DNA of 64,000 nucleotides from Nostoc sp. S4 (GTDB taxonomy: Bacteria; Cyanobacteriota; Cyanobacteriia; Cyanobacteriales; Nostocaceae): NCBI GenBank assembly GCA_029379225.1, contig JAQYWR010000015.1, positions 1 through 64,000 of the forward strand. The letters run 5' to 3'. The notes beneath the pieces are model-generated. The model saw only the letters and a program-made list of their open reading frames with translations, made no database searches and was not told the origin of the DNA. Numbering within the stretch: the first letter of the stretch is position 1; each line of letters starts with the position of its first letter. Shown one piece after another: positions 54,544-63,420 of this stretch. The position numbers and the translations under genes were made by a program.

Positions 54544-56070
54544 ATGATTCCCGAAGAGTTTCCACCGTTTGTTTATGAAGTCAGCAGTCTCTCCCGGCTG
54601 TTCTGGAGGGAGTTTGCGATTACTTTTCATGCTGATGAATTGTTTTCTCTTGGCGCGAGACTGCCAGGATTTCCGAGTTTTACAGTTGAAATATTTCATC
54701 GACTATACTACGAACCTGCACCGGACAAACTAGACCCATCACCTCCAGAGAGTGCTTGGGCAGAAAAACTCCATGATGAATTTTCAGAAATAATCGGATT
54801 TCTTGATTTGGTACGGCAGTGCGAGGGCAATCAACTGGCCTCTGGAATAGCGACAATGGAATTTTGCAAAACAGTGTTAGACCGATTGCCTCAACCCAGG
54901 TATAAGTTACAAGACCCACAAAAATTAAGAGACTTCATCAAGCGTCTTAAAAATTCTTCCGGCTCTCCAGCAAAAATTCTCCAGCAGATGTCTACTATGA
55001 ACAAACAGGAGAAAAAAGAACTCAACGACCTGATTGGCTCAGTCGGGAACGATACAGATGAAGTGGTGGCAGCACTACGTTTGTTGGGTAAATCAGCGGT
55101 GCAAGATGCCCAGTATTATGCTCAAGGCTTGGACTCCTCAGAAATCCGGCAAACGATAAGAGCCGCTGTAGCAGAAACTGAGGAGAAATTATCACAAGTC
55201 TCCCAATGGCTAGAAATGATGGGTTTAAGCTGGGGGGTAGAAGAGGGAACAGAGCAGACCGTTTCCTCTGTTGAGAAGATGGAGCTTGCTAGTAGAATTG
55301 CGACCAATGAAAAACTCAAGCTGATTGCAAAGCTGTCAGGCTCGTTGAAGGATATTGCAGACAAGAAGCGCCGTACCAAAACAGAAGATGCTTTTGGCGA
55401 ACTCAGCACTATTGAACTGGGGAATAATTTAACTCGACTCCTGCCTTTGGAACTTCAGAAACTCGCACAACCAGAACTGTTTCCTTTATTCGCCAAAGGG
55501 TACTATGAGCATTCTTTACTTCAGTACAAAATTGTAGGTAAGGAGAAAAAGTCCAAAGGCCCATTGATTGTGTGCCTGGATTCTTCTGGCTCAATGGCGG
55601 GACTCCCTGATACGTGGGCCAAAGCAGTAACAGCAGTTCTCTTGCAAATTGCTCACAAGGATAAGCGCCACTTCCGTGTCATCCATTTTGATACTAGGGT
55701 TCGGCAGACAGATGATTTTCCACCAAAACATCATGATTACCGGAAATTTCTGGACTCGATGCTGAGTTTTTACAGTGGTGGGGGTACAAATTGGGAACCA
55801 GCTTTGACAGAAGCTATTAAATGCCTAGACAACACCAAGAGCTTGCACAAAGCAGATATTGTTTTGATTACAGATGCTCTATGTGATATGCGCCAAGACG
55901 TTCTAGAAAAACTTAAAACTCACAAACAGCACCTGGAAACGAATATTTTCTCCATTCTAATTGGAAAGCATAATGAGAAAAATCTGACAAAATTCAGCGA
56001 TCGCATTTGGGTAATTAGAGATTTAAGCCCTGAAGCTGACTATCAAATTGAAGAATTATTTTTGATTTGA
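54544..56070 (+). CDS. vWA domain protein (ViaA/CoxE-like)
   Basis: 508 aa. A helical N-terminal part (to about 320), then a von Willebrand A domain: LIVCLDSSGSMAG (MIDAS Asp346-Ser348-Ser350), GGGTNWEPAL (MIDAS Thr) and DIVLITDALCDM (MIDAS Asp). This is the ViaA-type partner of the MoxR protein, binding metal ligands in substrates. It completes the three-gene group, each gene with its own palindromic box. It is followed by a GC-rich recombinase cassette in the opposite orientation. Confidence 0.9.
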   Translation: MIPEEFPPFVYEVSSLSRLFWREFAITFHADELFSLGARLPGFPSFTVEIFHRLYYEPAPDKLDPSPPESAWAEKLHDEFSEIIGFLDLVRQCEGNQLASGIATMEFCKTVLDRLPQPRYKLQDPQKLRDFIKRLKNSSGSPAKILQQMSTMNKQEKKELNDLIGSVGNDTDEVVAALRLLGKSAVQDAQYYAQGLDSSEIRQTIRAAVAETEEKLSQVSQWLEMMGLSWGVEEGTEQTVSSVEKMELASRIATNEKLKLIAKLSGSLKDIADKKRRTKTEDAFGELSTIELGNNLTRLLPLELQKLAQPELFPLFAKGYYEHSLLQYKIVGKEKKSKGPLIVCLDSSGSMAGLPDTWAKAVTAVLLQIAHKDKRHFRVIHFDTRVRQTDDFPPKHHDYRKFLDSMLSFYSGGGTNWEPALTEAIKCLDNTKSLHKADIVLITDALCDMRQDVLEKLKTHKQHLETNIFSILIGKHNEKNLTKFSDRIWVIRDLSPEADYQIEELFLI

Positions 56071-56142
56071 GTTAGAAATCGCTCTTAAGGCTGAATGTAG
56101 AGAGCCAAAACAGCCTGAGTGTCGAGTGATTTTAGTCTGACA

Positions 56143-56817
56143 TTATCGCAAAACCCAAACATGCTTGGTTTGATAAAATTCTCCGCGTTGTTCGAGCACG
56201 AATCCATTCAGCAGTAACCCTAGCCAGACATGCACCAGCGGCATCGAAAGCGATTGCTGTAGCTTTAGCAATGGTACCGCCCGATCGTGCTGATTTAACC
56301 ACGTCGCGATCGCTGCCCCCCACTGGGAAACATCCTCTTCGTGCGAAGCGGCGATCGCTTGTTGATATGCCACTTCTCGGTCAATGAGTTCTGTCTTTAC
56401 CAACGCATCGATTAAGGCGTGTCGATCGACTGGAGCAACAATTGATTGTGTATCGTCAACGTCACTGAATTGGGGTGCTTTACGCGGTAAATTAATTAAC
56501 GGCTCGATGTACTGCTCAAAGTCAATTTGCATTGTTTGCCGCACATAGCGATCAAAGGCATCTGACGGCATAACTGGACCATCATGGCTCGTCGTTGCTT
56601 GGATCTCCTCGAACGTCAATTGCGAGCGCGCTTCAAACACATCGGTAATTTGTGCGATCGCTTCCCCTACCACGCTCAGTTGACTCGAACAATCCAAATC
56701 CACGATCGCTGCCTCAACTTCTTGCCACAGTAGCGCCAAATCTGCATCTTCGGGTTCGGTTGCAGCCTGCTTGAGAACATCCCACACCTGAAGGGCTAGC
56801 CATTCAACCTGCTGCAT
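56143..56817 (-). CDS. hypothetical protein of the recombinase cassette
   Basis: 224 aa, not recognised. Acidic and helical; the C-terminal 60 residues (LKLQQSLSMPLVHVWLGLLLNGFVLEQRGEFY) look like a winged-helix. It overlaps the upstream gene by 14 bases, so the two are one unit. Codon use is GC-richer than the flanking cluster. Confidence 0.65.
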   Translation of the reverse strand: MQQVEWLALQVWDVLKQAATEPEDADLALLWQEVEAAIVDLDCSSQLSVVGEAIAQITDVFEARSQLTFEEIQATTSHDGPVMPSDAFDRYVRQTMQIDFEQYIEPLINLPRKAPQFSDVDDTQSIVAPVDRHALIDALVKTELIDREVAYQQAIAASHEEDVSQWGAAIATWLNQHDRAVPLLKLQQSLSMPLVHVWLGLLLNGFVLEQRGEFYQTKHVWVLR

Positions 56818-57343
56818 GACTCACCTGTAGATGATAGATGCAAGGACGAATCGGACACAGTTGAGGGTCAAGCCGTTCTAAAGCAGCAAATTTTTTAATA
56901 CCGTATTTACCCTCCAGCAGTTCGAGCAGCTTTCTCATATATTGATGGATTTGACCAGGCACCATGCCAACGCAATGAATTGGTTGCACGATCCCAATCT
57001 GAGTCTGCCCCTGCCACACCTGTGCAGAAATAGCATGAACGATCGATTCTGCTCCGGCTTGACGGTACACCACTAACACGGCGTAATGCAAATCTGTGAA
57101 CGCTTCGATCTCAACCAATGGCAGTTCAACAACTGTTTCTTGGCGCTGGCGGTTGCGCTGTTGATTTTTCCGATCATGATGACGAGCATACGAGCGACGA
57201 CTGTAGCACACCTTCGGATTCCAGCAATTATCGCCCTCAGCTCCATGCAAGACTTGTGCTTGAGCGGCATCGAGCATGGCGCACTTTTGACATTTGAGGG
57301 GGATTGAACGTCTCGATACGGAACGGGATGACGATTGAGCCAT
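56804..57343 (-). CDS. zinc-finger-like hypothetical protein
   Basis: 179 aa, not recognised. An N-terminal four-Cys site (Cys18, Cys21, Cys40, Cys46; LKCQKC, then NCWNPKVC) fits a zinc ribbon, followed by an Arg/Gln-rich stretch (RHHDRKNQQRNRQRQE) able to bind nucleic acid. The C-terminal half is alpha/beta. It stands next to a divergent tyrosine recombinase and may control or assist it. Confidence 0.65.
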   Translation of the reverse strand: MAQSSSRSVSRRSIPLKCQKCAMLDAAQAQVLHGAEGDNCWNPKVCYSRRSYARHHDRKNQQRNRQRQETVVELPLVEIEAFTDLHYAVLVVYRQAGAESIVHAISAQVWQGQTQIGIVQPIHCVGMVPGQIHQYMRKLLELLEGKYGIKKFAALERLDPQLCPIRPCIYHLQVSHAAG

Positions 57344-57511
57344 AGGATTTTAAATCATCAGGACAAAGCCAGAATCTGAAGTAAATTGCAATTTTTATCC
57401 TGCATCCTCTCCTCAAAAAACTGCAAACGCACAAACGCAAATGCAGCAGGCGTTTTTAATTTTGCTTTCGTCGATTCTAGCACAATTGCCTATTTTGTCT
57501 TAGACTCGTCT

Positions 57512-57541
57512 TATTCGAGAGAAGATTAGTTATCTCGAATA
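57512..57541. promoter_or_regulatory. 9-bp inverted repeat before the recombinase
   Basis: TATTCGAGA (57512-57520) and TCTCGAATA (57533-57541) pair perfectly around 12 bases, 22 bp before the recombinase ATG. It may be an operator or a recombinase binding site. Confidence 0.5.
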
Positions 57542-57563
57542 TCCTGCTTTGAACAAATGTACT

Positions 57564-58565
57564 ATGCGGCACCGCAAAAGCATTCCCACGCCCGTCCTGA
57601 TTCAAATTGATCGCAACGATTCAATCGAACTCCAAAAGCCAACCCAGCCAACCGAAATGCGAATGGTAAGAGTTAAGGAGTATTTGCAGGCACGATCGCT
57701 CTCCTCCAAAACCCAAAAAGCTTATTGCCAGGATTTGCAGCATTTTTTGCGCTGGATTGATCTAGCGTGGGCAACCGTGACACCGCGCCAGGTGGCACAG
57801 TTCAAAGCGCATTTGTTACGAGTTGAAGACGGAAAACAAGTGTTGTCGAATGCAACCGTCAGGCGCATTCTGGGGACACTTAAGGCGTTTTATGGCTGGC
57901 TATGGCGTTGTGGCTATGTCGATCGCGACCCAACCCTCGAAGTGCAGTTGCCCAAAGGAGTGGAACCGGAAGCTGGGAATTTAAGCGATGAGCAGGTGGA
58001 GCGAATTTTAGCTGCCGCTGCCGAAACGCGGTTGAGGGAGCGCAATTTAGCGCTGATCGCGGTGCTGCAACACGGCATTCGAGCAGAAGCGGCAACGCTG
58101 CTGAACATTGAGGATTTTGATGGAGTCCGGCTCCATGTGCATCAGGATAAAGCGGACAGTAAAGGCGTGGTGCCATTAGATGAGGATGGGCAGCGAAAGA
58201 TTGAGGCTTACTTAGCCTGGCGCAAGGGTCAAGGAGAAGTGTTGCAGCCGGAGCGTCCGCTGTTTGTGTCGCATTCACGGCGCAATGCCGGAGCGCGAAT
58301 TGGCTATGACACGATCGATAAACTCGTCACACAGTTGAGACAGCAGACGGGCATTCCATTCCACGCGCATCAGTTCCGGCATACCTACGCGACGAATTTA
58401 GTACTTGATGGCATGAACCCGTATCATGTGATGACTTTGACGCGGCACAAGTCTGTGCAGAGCTTTCGTCGCTACACGAAGGCAGCGGATCAAAAAGCGG
58501 CGGAAGCAGCATTTTATGAAACTAAGCGTCGCAAGCACAACCCTTCGTCTGGGGCAGGTCACTGA
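57564..58565 (+). CDS. tyrosine recombinase/integrase
   Basis: 333 aa from the ATG at 57564; a TTG 15 bases upstream is also open. The N-terminal SAM-like DNA-binding domain (VKEYLQARSLSSKTQKAYCQDL) is followed by a catalytic domain with all key residues: Arg173 (HGIRAEAATLL), His269/Arg272 (HQFRHTYATNL), His295 (TRHKSVQ) and Tyr304 (RRYTKA). It cuts and joins DNA via a 3'-phosphotyrosine. It probably moved the surrounding GC-rich segment into the AAA/vWA cluster. No attachment sites were identified. Confidence 0.93.
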   Translation: MRHRKSIPTPVLIQIDRNDSIELQKPTQPTEMRMVRVKEYLQARSLSSKTQKAYCQDLQHFLRWIDLAWATVTPRQVAQFKAHLLRVEDGKQVLSNATVRRILGTLKAFYGWLWRCGYVDRDPTLEVQLPKGVEPEAGNLSDEQVERILAAAAETRLRERNLALIAVLQHGIRAEAATLLNIEDFDGVRLHVHQDKADSKGVVPLDEDGQRKIEAYLAWRKGQGEVLQPERPLFVSHSRRNAGARIGYDTIDKLVTQLRQQTGIPFHAHQFRHTYATNLVLDGMNPYHVMTLTRHKSVQSFRRYTKAADQKAAEAAFYETKRRKHNPSSGAGH

Positions 58566-58744
58566 AATCAATCTTCCACATTCCATTTATCGCTCTTGTG
58601 TGATCGCAGTTTGCCACTTTTGGACATCTTCATCAGGATTGTTGCGATGGCGCAAAGCGCCCGCCGTAGGCGATCGCACAACATCTTGTAGATATCAAAG
58701 ATGAGATTTCTTTAGCGAAACTGCAACGCACTTGTGGCAAGGTT
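58566..58744. repeat. intergenic region with dispersed repeat
   Basis: GCGATGGCGCAAAGCGCCCG and GTAGGCGATCGCAC mark a palindromic repeat of the family seen through the window. No gene is supported, although the right end may start the broken gene below. Confidence 0.4.
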
Positions 58745-58844
58745 ATGGTTGAAATCACAAAAATCATAGCCAAATTTAGTGGCTATAAGGTAAAGCTTTC
58801 GCTTTATTTTACTGAAGGAGAAAACATTATCATTCCTAGTAAAT

Positions 58845-59066
58845 GTGGTACCAGCAGTGATTAGCAATTCAAGCGAAACATTTCTAAAAGATGCTGTTGT
58901 TGAAAGATATAACATCTCTAATTTGAATAAAACTCGCATCCGTTTCAAGATTCAGTTAAAGAAGACAACCAAAAGTAATGCTCCAAAATGGACAGATGTT
59001 CTCAAATATTCTCAAGATGAACAAGAATCTGACTTAGTGAAGGTTACAACCTCAGAAGTTGGTTGA
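58845..59066 (+). pseudogene. broken N-terminal part of the following gene (candidate)
   Basis: 73 codons in the same frame as the 59091 gene, separated only by a TGA at 59064-59066; the eight codons between that stop and 59091 stay open (KGIKVFKA). A second short frame (ATG at 58745) with coding-like content ends near 58860, so a frameshift may also be present. It looks like one longer gene damaged by a stop and a shift, though a small separate gene is possible. Confidence 0.4.
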
Positions 59067-59090
59067 AAGGGCATCAAAGTTTTCAAAGCT

Positions 59091-59945
59091 TTGGACGAAG
59101 CAGCAAACCAACTAAGGCAAGAAATTGCTTCAGTCCAAGAATGGATGAATTATGACAATGGTGATTGGATTTGTCCTATAGACTTAGCGCCCTTGGTCTG
59201 GAATCAACTAATCGGAATTCGAGATAATATTGCACCTGTTTTACGCACTCAACTTAAAGAAGAGTATGAAAAGGGGTACACAGACTATCAAGAACGTATT
59301 GACAAATTTCTTTCACTCAATGCTTGGCAATTATCTGTAGAACAACAACAAGAAGTTAAGCAGAACTTAGCCAAAGCTTTTCCCTGTTTAGAGGAACTAG
59401 AGGACTATTTACAAGTAGTAATTGGTCGTCCTGTCATTATTCCCGCCATCAGTGAACAATTGTCAGAGAAACAAGCTGAATGCTTAGGGCAAATAACTCG
59501 ATTTATCGAACAGTATGACAGAAATTTAGAACAAACACTGAGGGAATCAGCGATACCTTCGGTGAGCTTCGCTAACGCTCTCGGTGAACAACTAGCAGCC
59601 CAGTTGCTCGAAGATTTGAGCAATTGGGAACCAGGACGCAAGCCAGTCAACTTCAAGAGAAAGATGGAACGTCATTTTAAGAAAGTCCAAATGCTTTTGG
59701 CTAACGCCAGCTTTGAAGCCGGTAGCAGTCTTGGACAAATGATGACTCATCTAGAGAATATTCTCGAAAACGTTTCTGTGGATGCCAAAAAGCTGGATTC
59801 ACAAGGGCGTTCTCAGTTACAGGAAAAAATGGATGAAATTTGCTTCAAGCTTCTGGATGAACAACGCCATCTCCAACGATTAGCAAGTGATGAGGGCATG
59901 GGTTTAACCAGAGCCACAGCGATGTCTCTCAAACTTCGCCCTTAA
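59091..59945 (+). CDS. coiled-coil protein, paralogue of the 51834 protein
   Basis: 284 aa, TTG start at 59091 without a good SD. Helical and charged. FPCLEELEDYLQVVIGRPVIIPAI matches YPTQEDVEQCLQVVVEGPIKIPSL of the 51834 protein. A short dispersed repeat encodes SVSFANALGEQL near 59560-59590. It may be the surviving C-terminal part of a longer gene whose start is damaged (see 58845). It leads into the DUF1257/DUF2997/AAA+ group. Confidence 0.6.
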   Translation: MDEAANQLRQEIASVQEWMNYDNGDWICPIDLAPLVWNQLIGIRDNIAPVLRTQLKEEYEKGYTDYQERIDKFLSLNAWQLSVEQQQEVKQNLAKAFPCLEELEDYLQVVIGRPVIIPAISEQLSEKQAECLGQITRFIEQYDRNLEQTLRESAIPSVSFANALGEQLAAQLLEDLSNWEPGRKPVNFKRKMERHFKKVQMLLANASFEAGSSLGQMMTHLENILENVSVDAKKLDSQGRSQLQEKMDEICFKLLDEQRHLQRLASDEGMGLTRATAMSLKLRP

Positions 59946-60386
59946 AAACAATCAAGAATGTGTCTGTATCGTCCTTGATCGAAAACGAGGTGTGGGGGAG
60001 CCATTGCGGTGAAGCAGCCCCCATCTTGGCGGTTCCCGTCGATAGCGCAGCGTTAGCGAGTCCTCGCCCAAGGGGCAACGCTAAGAGCGAACGAGCGTCT
60101 GGGGACTGCTGAACCCGAAGGGTGGACGGGTTTCTCGGCATAAAGGAGCCAGCGCTGCGGGCGGGTTTCCCACGCCACTTGCTTCAAGCCGGGAAACCCG
60201 TCCAACGCAGTGGCTTGACTTGAGGCGACTGACGTCAAATGGCGTTGTAGAGCAAAACAATACGCCCACACTTCCCAAGCTTGCTACGGAACTAAGAGGG
60301 GAAGTGATAGGTAGGAACTTTTTGCTTCCTTGTCTATCACCACTGTTCCCATTAATTTACCAATCCACAGTATTTAGAGGTAGGAA
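59946..60386. repeat. GC-rich dispersed repeats
   Basis: 441 bp without a gene. TAGCGCAGCGTTAGCGAGTC, CCCAAGGGGCAACGCTAAGA and GCGGGCGGGTTTCCCACGCC are palindromic repeat units like those at 4.5, 21.7, 42.2 and 63.2 kb. Several short frames over it are repeat DNA. Confidence 0.65.
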
Positions 60387-60833
60387 ATGTCACACTTTTC
60401 AACTGTCACTACAAAACTAACTAACCGTGAATGCTTAGTACAAGCTCTACAAAATTTGCAGCTTACCGTCCAAGTTTATGAAAAACCACAATCGCTGAGA
60501 GGTTATTACAGCGACTCCCAAGGGAAAAGTGCTGAGATTGTTGTCCCTGGTCGTAGTTTAAGTGTCCGCGCAGATATCGGGTTTAAGTGGGATCGAGAGG
60601 CAGGAGTGTATCAACTCATTCATGATGCCTATGAAACTGTACCTCGACTAGGAGAAAACTTCTTTTCTCACACCCTCATGGAAGCCTACGGTAAGAACAT
60701 GGTTCGCGCTAAAGCAGCCCAGTTACAAGAACATCTGGGAGAATGCAGCATTACAGAAGAAACCAACGGTCAGGTACATACCCTGCGTCTTGCATTTTCA
60801 GCACATCAGCAAACTCAACAAGTACGGAGGTAA
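60387..60833 (+). CDS. Ycf35-like DUF1257 protein
   Basis: 148 aa. MSHFSTVTTKLTNRECLVQA, then RGYYSDSQGKSAEIVV, then ADIGFKWDREAGVYQLIHD and KNMVRAKAAQLQE: the full DUF1257/Ycf35 signature, found in cyanobacteria and plastids. Its function is unknown. It is followed three bases later by DUF2997 and then a Ycf46-like ATPase, the usual neighbours. Confidence 0.92.
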   Translation: MSHFSTVTTKLTNRECLVQALQNLQLTVQVYEKPQSLRGYYSDSQGKSAEIVVPGRSLSVRADIGFKWDREAGVYQLIHDAYETVPRLGENFFSHTLMEAYGKNMVRAKAAQLQEHLGECSITEETNGQVHTLRLAFSAHQQTQQVRR

Positions 60834-60836
60834 CTT

Positions 60837-61061
60837 ATGGAACGGGCAATATTGATACATTTTGACACTGTTACAGGCGAAGTGAAAATAGAAGCCGAGG
60901 GATTTGAGGGTTTGTCATGTCTAGAAGCAACCCAACCCTTTGAGGAAGCTTTGGGTGTGGTACAGGGCGATGCCTACGGCGGTAAACTACGCACTTACAA
61001 ACCAGAATCTCAGCAACAGCTTCGTAGCACGATTACTCATCAACAACAGTTGTACCAATAA
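60837..61061 (+). CDS. DUF2997 protein
   Basis: 74 aa. ILIHFDTVTGEVKIEAEGFEG and the C-X..-EAL segment are the short DUF2997 signature, which regularly sits beside DUF1257. Spacing of three bases suggests co-translation. Function unknown. Confidence 0.85.
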   Translation: MERAILIHFDTVTGEVKIEAEGFEGLSCLEATQPFEEALGVVQGDAYGGKLRTYKPESQQQLRSTITHQQQLYQ

Positions 61062-61063
61062 AT

Positions 61064-61169
61064 GGGCATTGCTGAATTCTGGGATGAAATTTTACGTATT
61101 GAAATTTAAAACTCCTTATTCTCTCTGCATCTGGAGCGTGAGATAAATCATCCTGCATTTATGCAACCC
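61064..61169. mobile_element. MITE-like element, copy 3 (106 bp) with 7-bp target repeats
   Basis: Left end GGGCATTGCTGAATTCTGGGA, right end TCATCCTGCATTTATGCAACCC, imperfect inverted repeats like those at 12213 and 44992. AATAAAT flanks both sides exactly (61057-61063 and 61170-61176). It lies directly after the DUF2997 stop, whose last codons form part of the left flank. Confidence 0.75.
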
Positions 61170-61302
61170 AATAAATGATGACAAGGGAAAGTGGGAAGAC
61201 AAAAAAGATAGGGGACTTTAATAATTCTTCCTTGTCTTCGTGTCATTCCACCAATAAACATTCGATGGGGGGACGAGGAAAATCCCCCTGCACAATTTTT
61301 CT

Positions 61303-61560
61303 ATGAGCGAACTACCTGAAGATTATCCAATGCTGCATATTTACCCCTCAAAAGGAGCGCGGCAACCAGTAATTATCAAAGGAAATGCGGAGGGACTGTG
61401 CGCTTTAGTCAATGCCCTAATTTCCGCCATTGCTCATCCAAATTCTTCTGGAGTTGCTGAAGTATTTAACGGCGATGCTGAAGTTTACGAAGTAGTCGTG
61501 CATCTTGTTACCACTCACGAAAAACTTTCTCCCGTACCCGATCAAAATTCACAACAATGA
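61303..61560 (+). CDS. small hypothetical protein of the AAA+ operon
   Basis: 85 aa, not recognised. HIYPSKGARQPVIIKGNAEG, ALVNALISAIAHP and EVYEVVVHLVTT suggest a small alpha/beta protein. Its stop overlaps the AAA+ start by four bases (ATGA), indicating coupled translation. Confidence 0.7.
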   Translation: MSELPEDYPMLHIYPSKGARQPVIIKGNAEGLCALVNALISAIAHPNSSGVAEVFNGDAEVYEVVVHLVTTHEKLSPVPDQNSQQ

Positions 61561-63173
61561 AACTATCAAACCTGATTACCACCATTGACTCTCAAATACC
61601 CATCGTGGCAATAGATGTTCTGTCCCCCGAAGAAGCCACTATCATTCAGTGGTTAACTACTGAAGTGATGGACAAACTTAATAGTCCTGTGTACTTCTGG
61701 AATTTGGGAGTTTCCGGCTTGGAGCAATGTCTGATTGCTGACGACGGTGGACTGGTGTTCAAATCAGTCGAGACGTATAAAAAGCCTCCTAACATAGACC
61801 CTTTAATATATGTGTTCGAGTACATCAATAATTTTGGCAGTAATGGAGTTTTTATCCTGGGAGATGTTCACCCTTTTGTGGGTAAAAACTCCCTGCAATT
61901 GAGTTGGGAAATCCTCACCAGAGTAAAAAACTTGTACCATCGCCTCAAACCGACTGAAAAGCGAATTGTGTTTTTAGGTCAAAACATTCAACTGCACGAA
62001 TCCCTGCTAAGACTAATTCCTTGCTGTGAAGTTCCTTTGCCCAGCATTGAGCAAATTCAAGACCACCTAGAATCATATTTACTGTACTTACAAGAATCTG
62101 CCAGTGAGCAAGAGGTACAATTCATAGTATCTCTAACCACTGAAGATAAAGAAACCTTGGCAAGGGCAGCTTTAGGGCTAACCTTGGAGGAAATCAGCGA
62201 CTTTCTCCGGCTCACTGTTAAGGAGCGATTAACTTCTAAAGGTATAGTAATTGATGCTACAGTCATTCCCTTAGTTGTCGAATACAAAACCCGCTTACTG
62301 GCTCAAATGGGTATTGAATTGGGTAAACCGGCGACCATACCGTTTGGTGGACTAGACCTGTTGCGCGATTGGTTACAACGCCGCAGCCGATTATTTTCCC
62401 AAGAAGCGCGATCGCTCAATCTACCCCAGCCTAAAGGAGTGCTACTAGCAGGGCCACCAGGGACAGGTAAATCGATAGTGGCGAAAAACATTGCAACCAT
62501 ACTCAATCTTCCACTGCTGCAATTAGACATTGCCTCGATGCTTGCTAGCCTGGTGGGAGAATCTGAGGGCAATGTCCGCCGCGCACTCAAGACTGCTGAA
62601 GCTATTGCACCCTGTATCTTGTGGATTGATGAGGTTGAGAAAGCACTTTCAGCTAATGGCGATACCTCTGGAGTCTCACAAAGGATTCTAGGAAATATCC
62701 TCACTTTCATGTCTGAATGTACGGCAGGGGTGTTTGTAGTGGCAACTTGTAATGACCCTACAGCGCTGCCTATTGAGTTCAAGAGGAAAGGGCGGTTTGA
62801 CGAGAATTTCTTCGTTGACCTGCCTACTGAGTTGGAACGTTGCCAGATTCTCAAAATTCACTTAGAACGATTTGGTATAGAAGTTCCGCAGGAATATTTA
62901 GAGGCGATCGCTGCTGCTACTGACAAGTTTAGTGGTGCTGAGTTAGAAACCCTGGCATCAGAAGCAGCTCTACTAGCTTTCGATGAGGGAAGACCTCAGC
63001 AAATCACACTGGCTGATTTAGAAAATTGTCAGCAAAACATCACCCCTTTAGCTGTTCAAGATGCTGCTGCTGTTGAGCGGATGCAGTCTTGGTCAAAGAT
63101 TGCCCGACCAGCTTCCAGCCCTGTGCAGGTGTCTAAGAAAGGTCTTCGTACTTCAAGGTTCCGCACTAATTAG
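61557..63173 (+). CDS. AAA+ ATPase, Ycf46-like
   Basis: 538 aa. An N-terminal regulatory domain (to about 255) precedes a classical AAA+ module: GVLLAGPPGTGKSIVAKNI (Walker A, Gly299-Lys305-Ser306), LASLVGESEGNVRRALK, ILWIDEVEKAL (Asp358-Glu359), then VATCNDPTALPIEFKRKGRFDE (sensor 1 and arginine finger) and SGAELETLASEA (C-lid). The match is to Ycf46 (FtsH/spastin-like). In this operon with DUF1257 and DUF2997 it likely remodels a shared partner. Confidence 0.92.
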   Translation: MKLSNLITTIDSQIPIVAIDVLSPEEATIIQWLTTEVMDKLNSPVYFWNLGVSGLEQCLIADDGGLVFKSVETYKKPPNIDPLIYVFEYINNFGSNGVFILGDVHPFVGKNSLQLSWEILTRVKNLYHRLKPTEKRIVFLGQNIQLHESLLRLIPCCEVPLPSIEQIQDHLESYLLYLQESASEQEVQFIVSLTTEDKETLARAALGLTLEEISDFLRLTVKERLTSKGIVIDATVIPLVVEYKTRLLAQMGIELGKPATIPFGGLDLLRDWLQRRSRLFSQEARSLNLPQPKGVLLAGPPGTGKSIVAKNIATILNLPLLQLDIASMLASLVGESEGNVRRALKTAEAIAPCILWIDEVEKALSANGDTSGVSQRILGNILTFMSECTAGVFVVATCNDPTALPIEFKRKGRFDENFFVDLPTELERCQILKIHLERFGIEVPQEYLEAIAAATDKFSGAELETLASEAALLAFDEGRPQQITLADLENCQQNITPLAVQDAAAVERMQSWSKIARPASSPVQVSKKGLRTSRFRTN

Positions 63174-63381
63174 ATAAACGCGCTTCTTCTAAGACCAAGA
63201 ACTGATGTCTGCGGTTAGCGATCGCTAACCGCGTCTCGTTGGCGATGCCTACGGCCACCCAAAGCGGGAATGCCAAAATTAAATAAACTACTCCACGTTG
63301 AATTTTTACTAATTTGGTGATGCCTAATTAGTAATGATTTGAAGCTTTTGTCAAATGAACATCTGTTGTTGAGATATTCAT
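63174..63381. repeat. intergenic repeat
   Basis: GCGATCGCTAACCGCGTCTC and GTTGGCGATGCCTACGGCC are dispersed palindromic repeats. No gene is seen. Confidence 0.5.
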
Positions 63382-63420
63382 TTGACACGGCAATACTCTA
63401 CTCTAAATCACGTCAAAAAT

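Noticed and set aside
60053-60278. Several short frames over the GC-rich block
   Set aside because: They are translations of palindromic repeats; none has a start site with SD or a recognisable domain.
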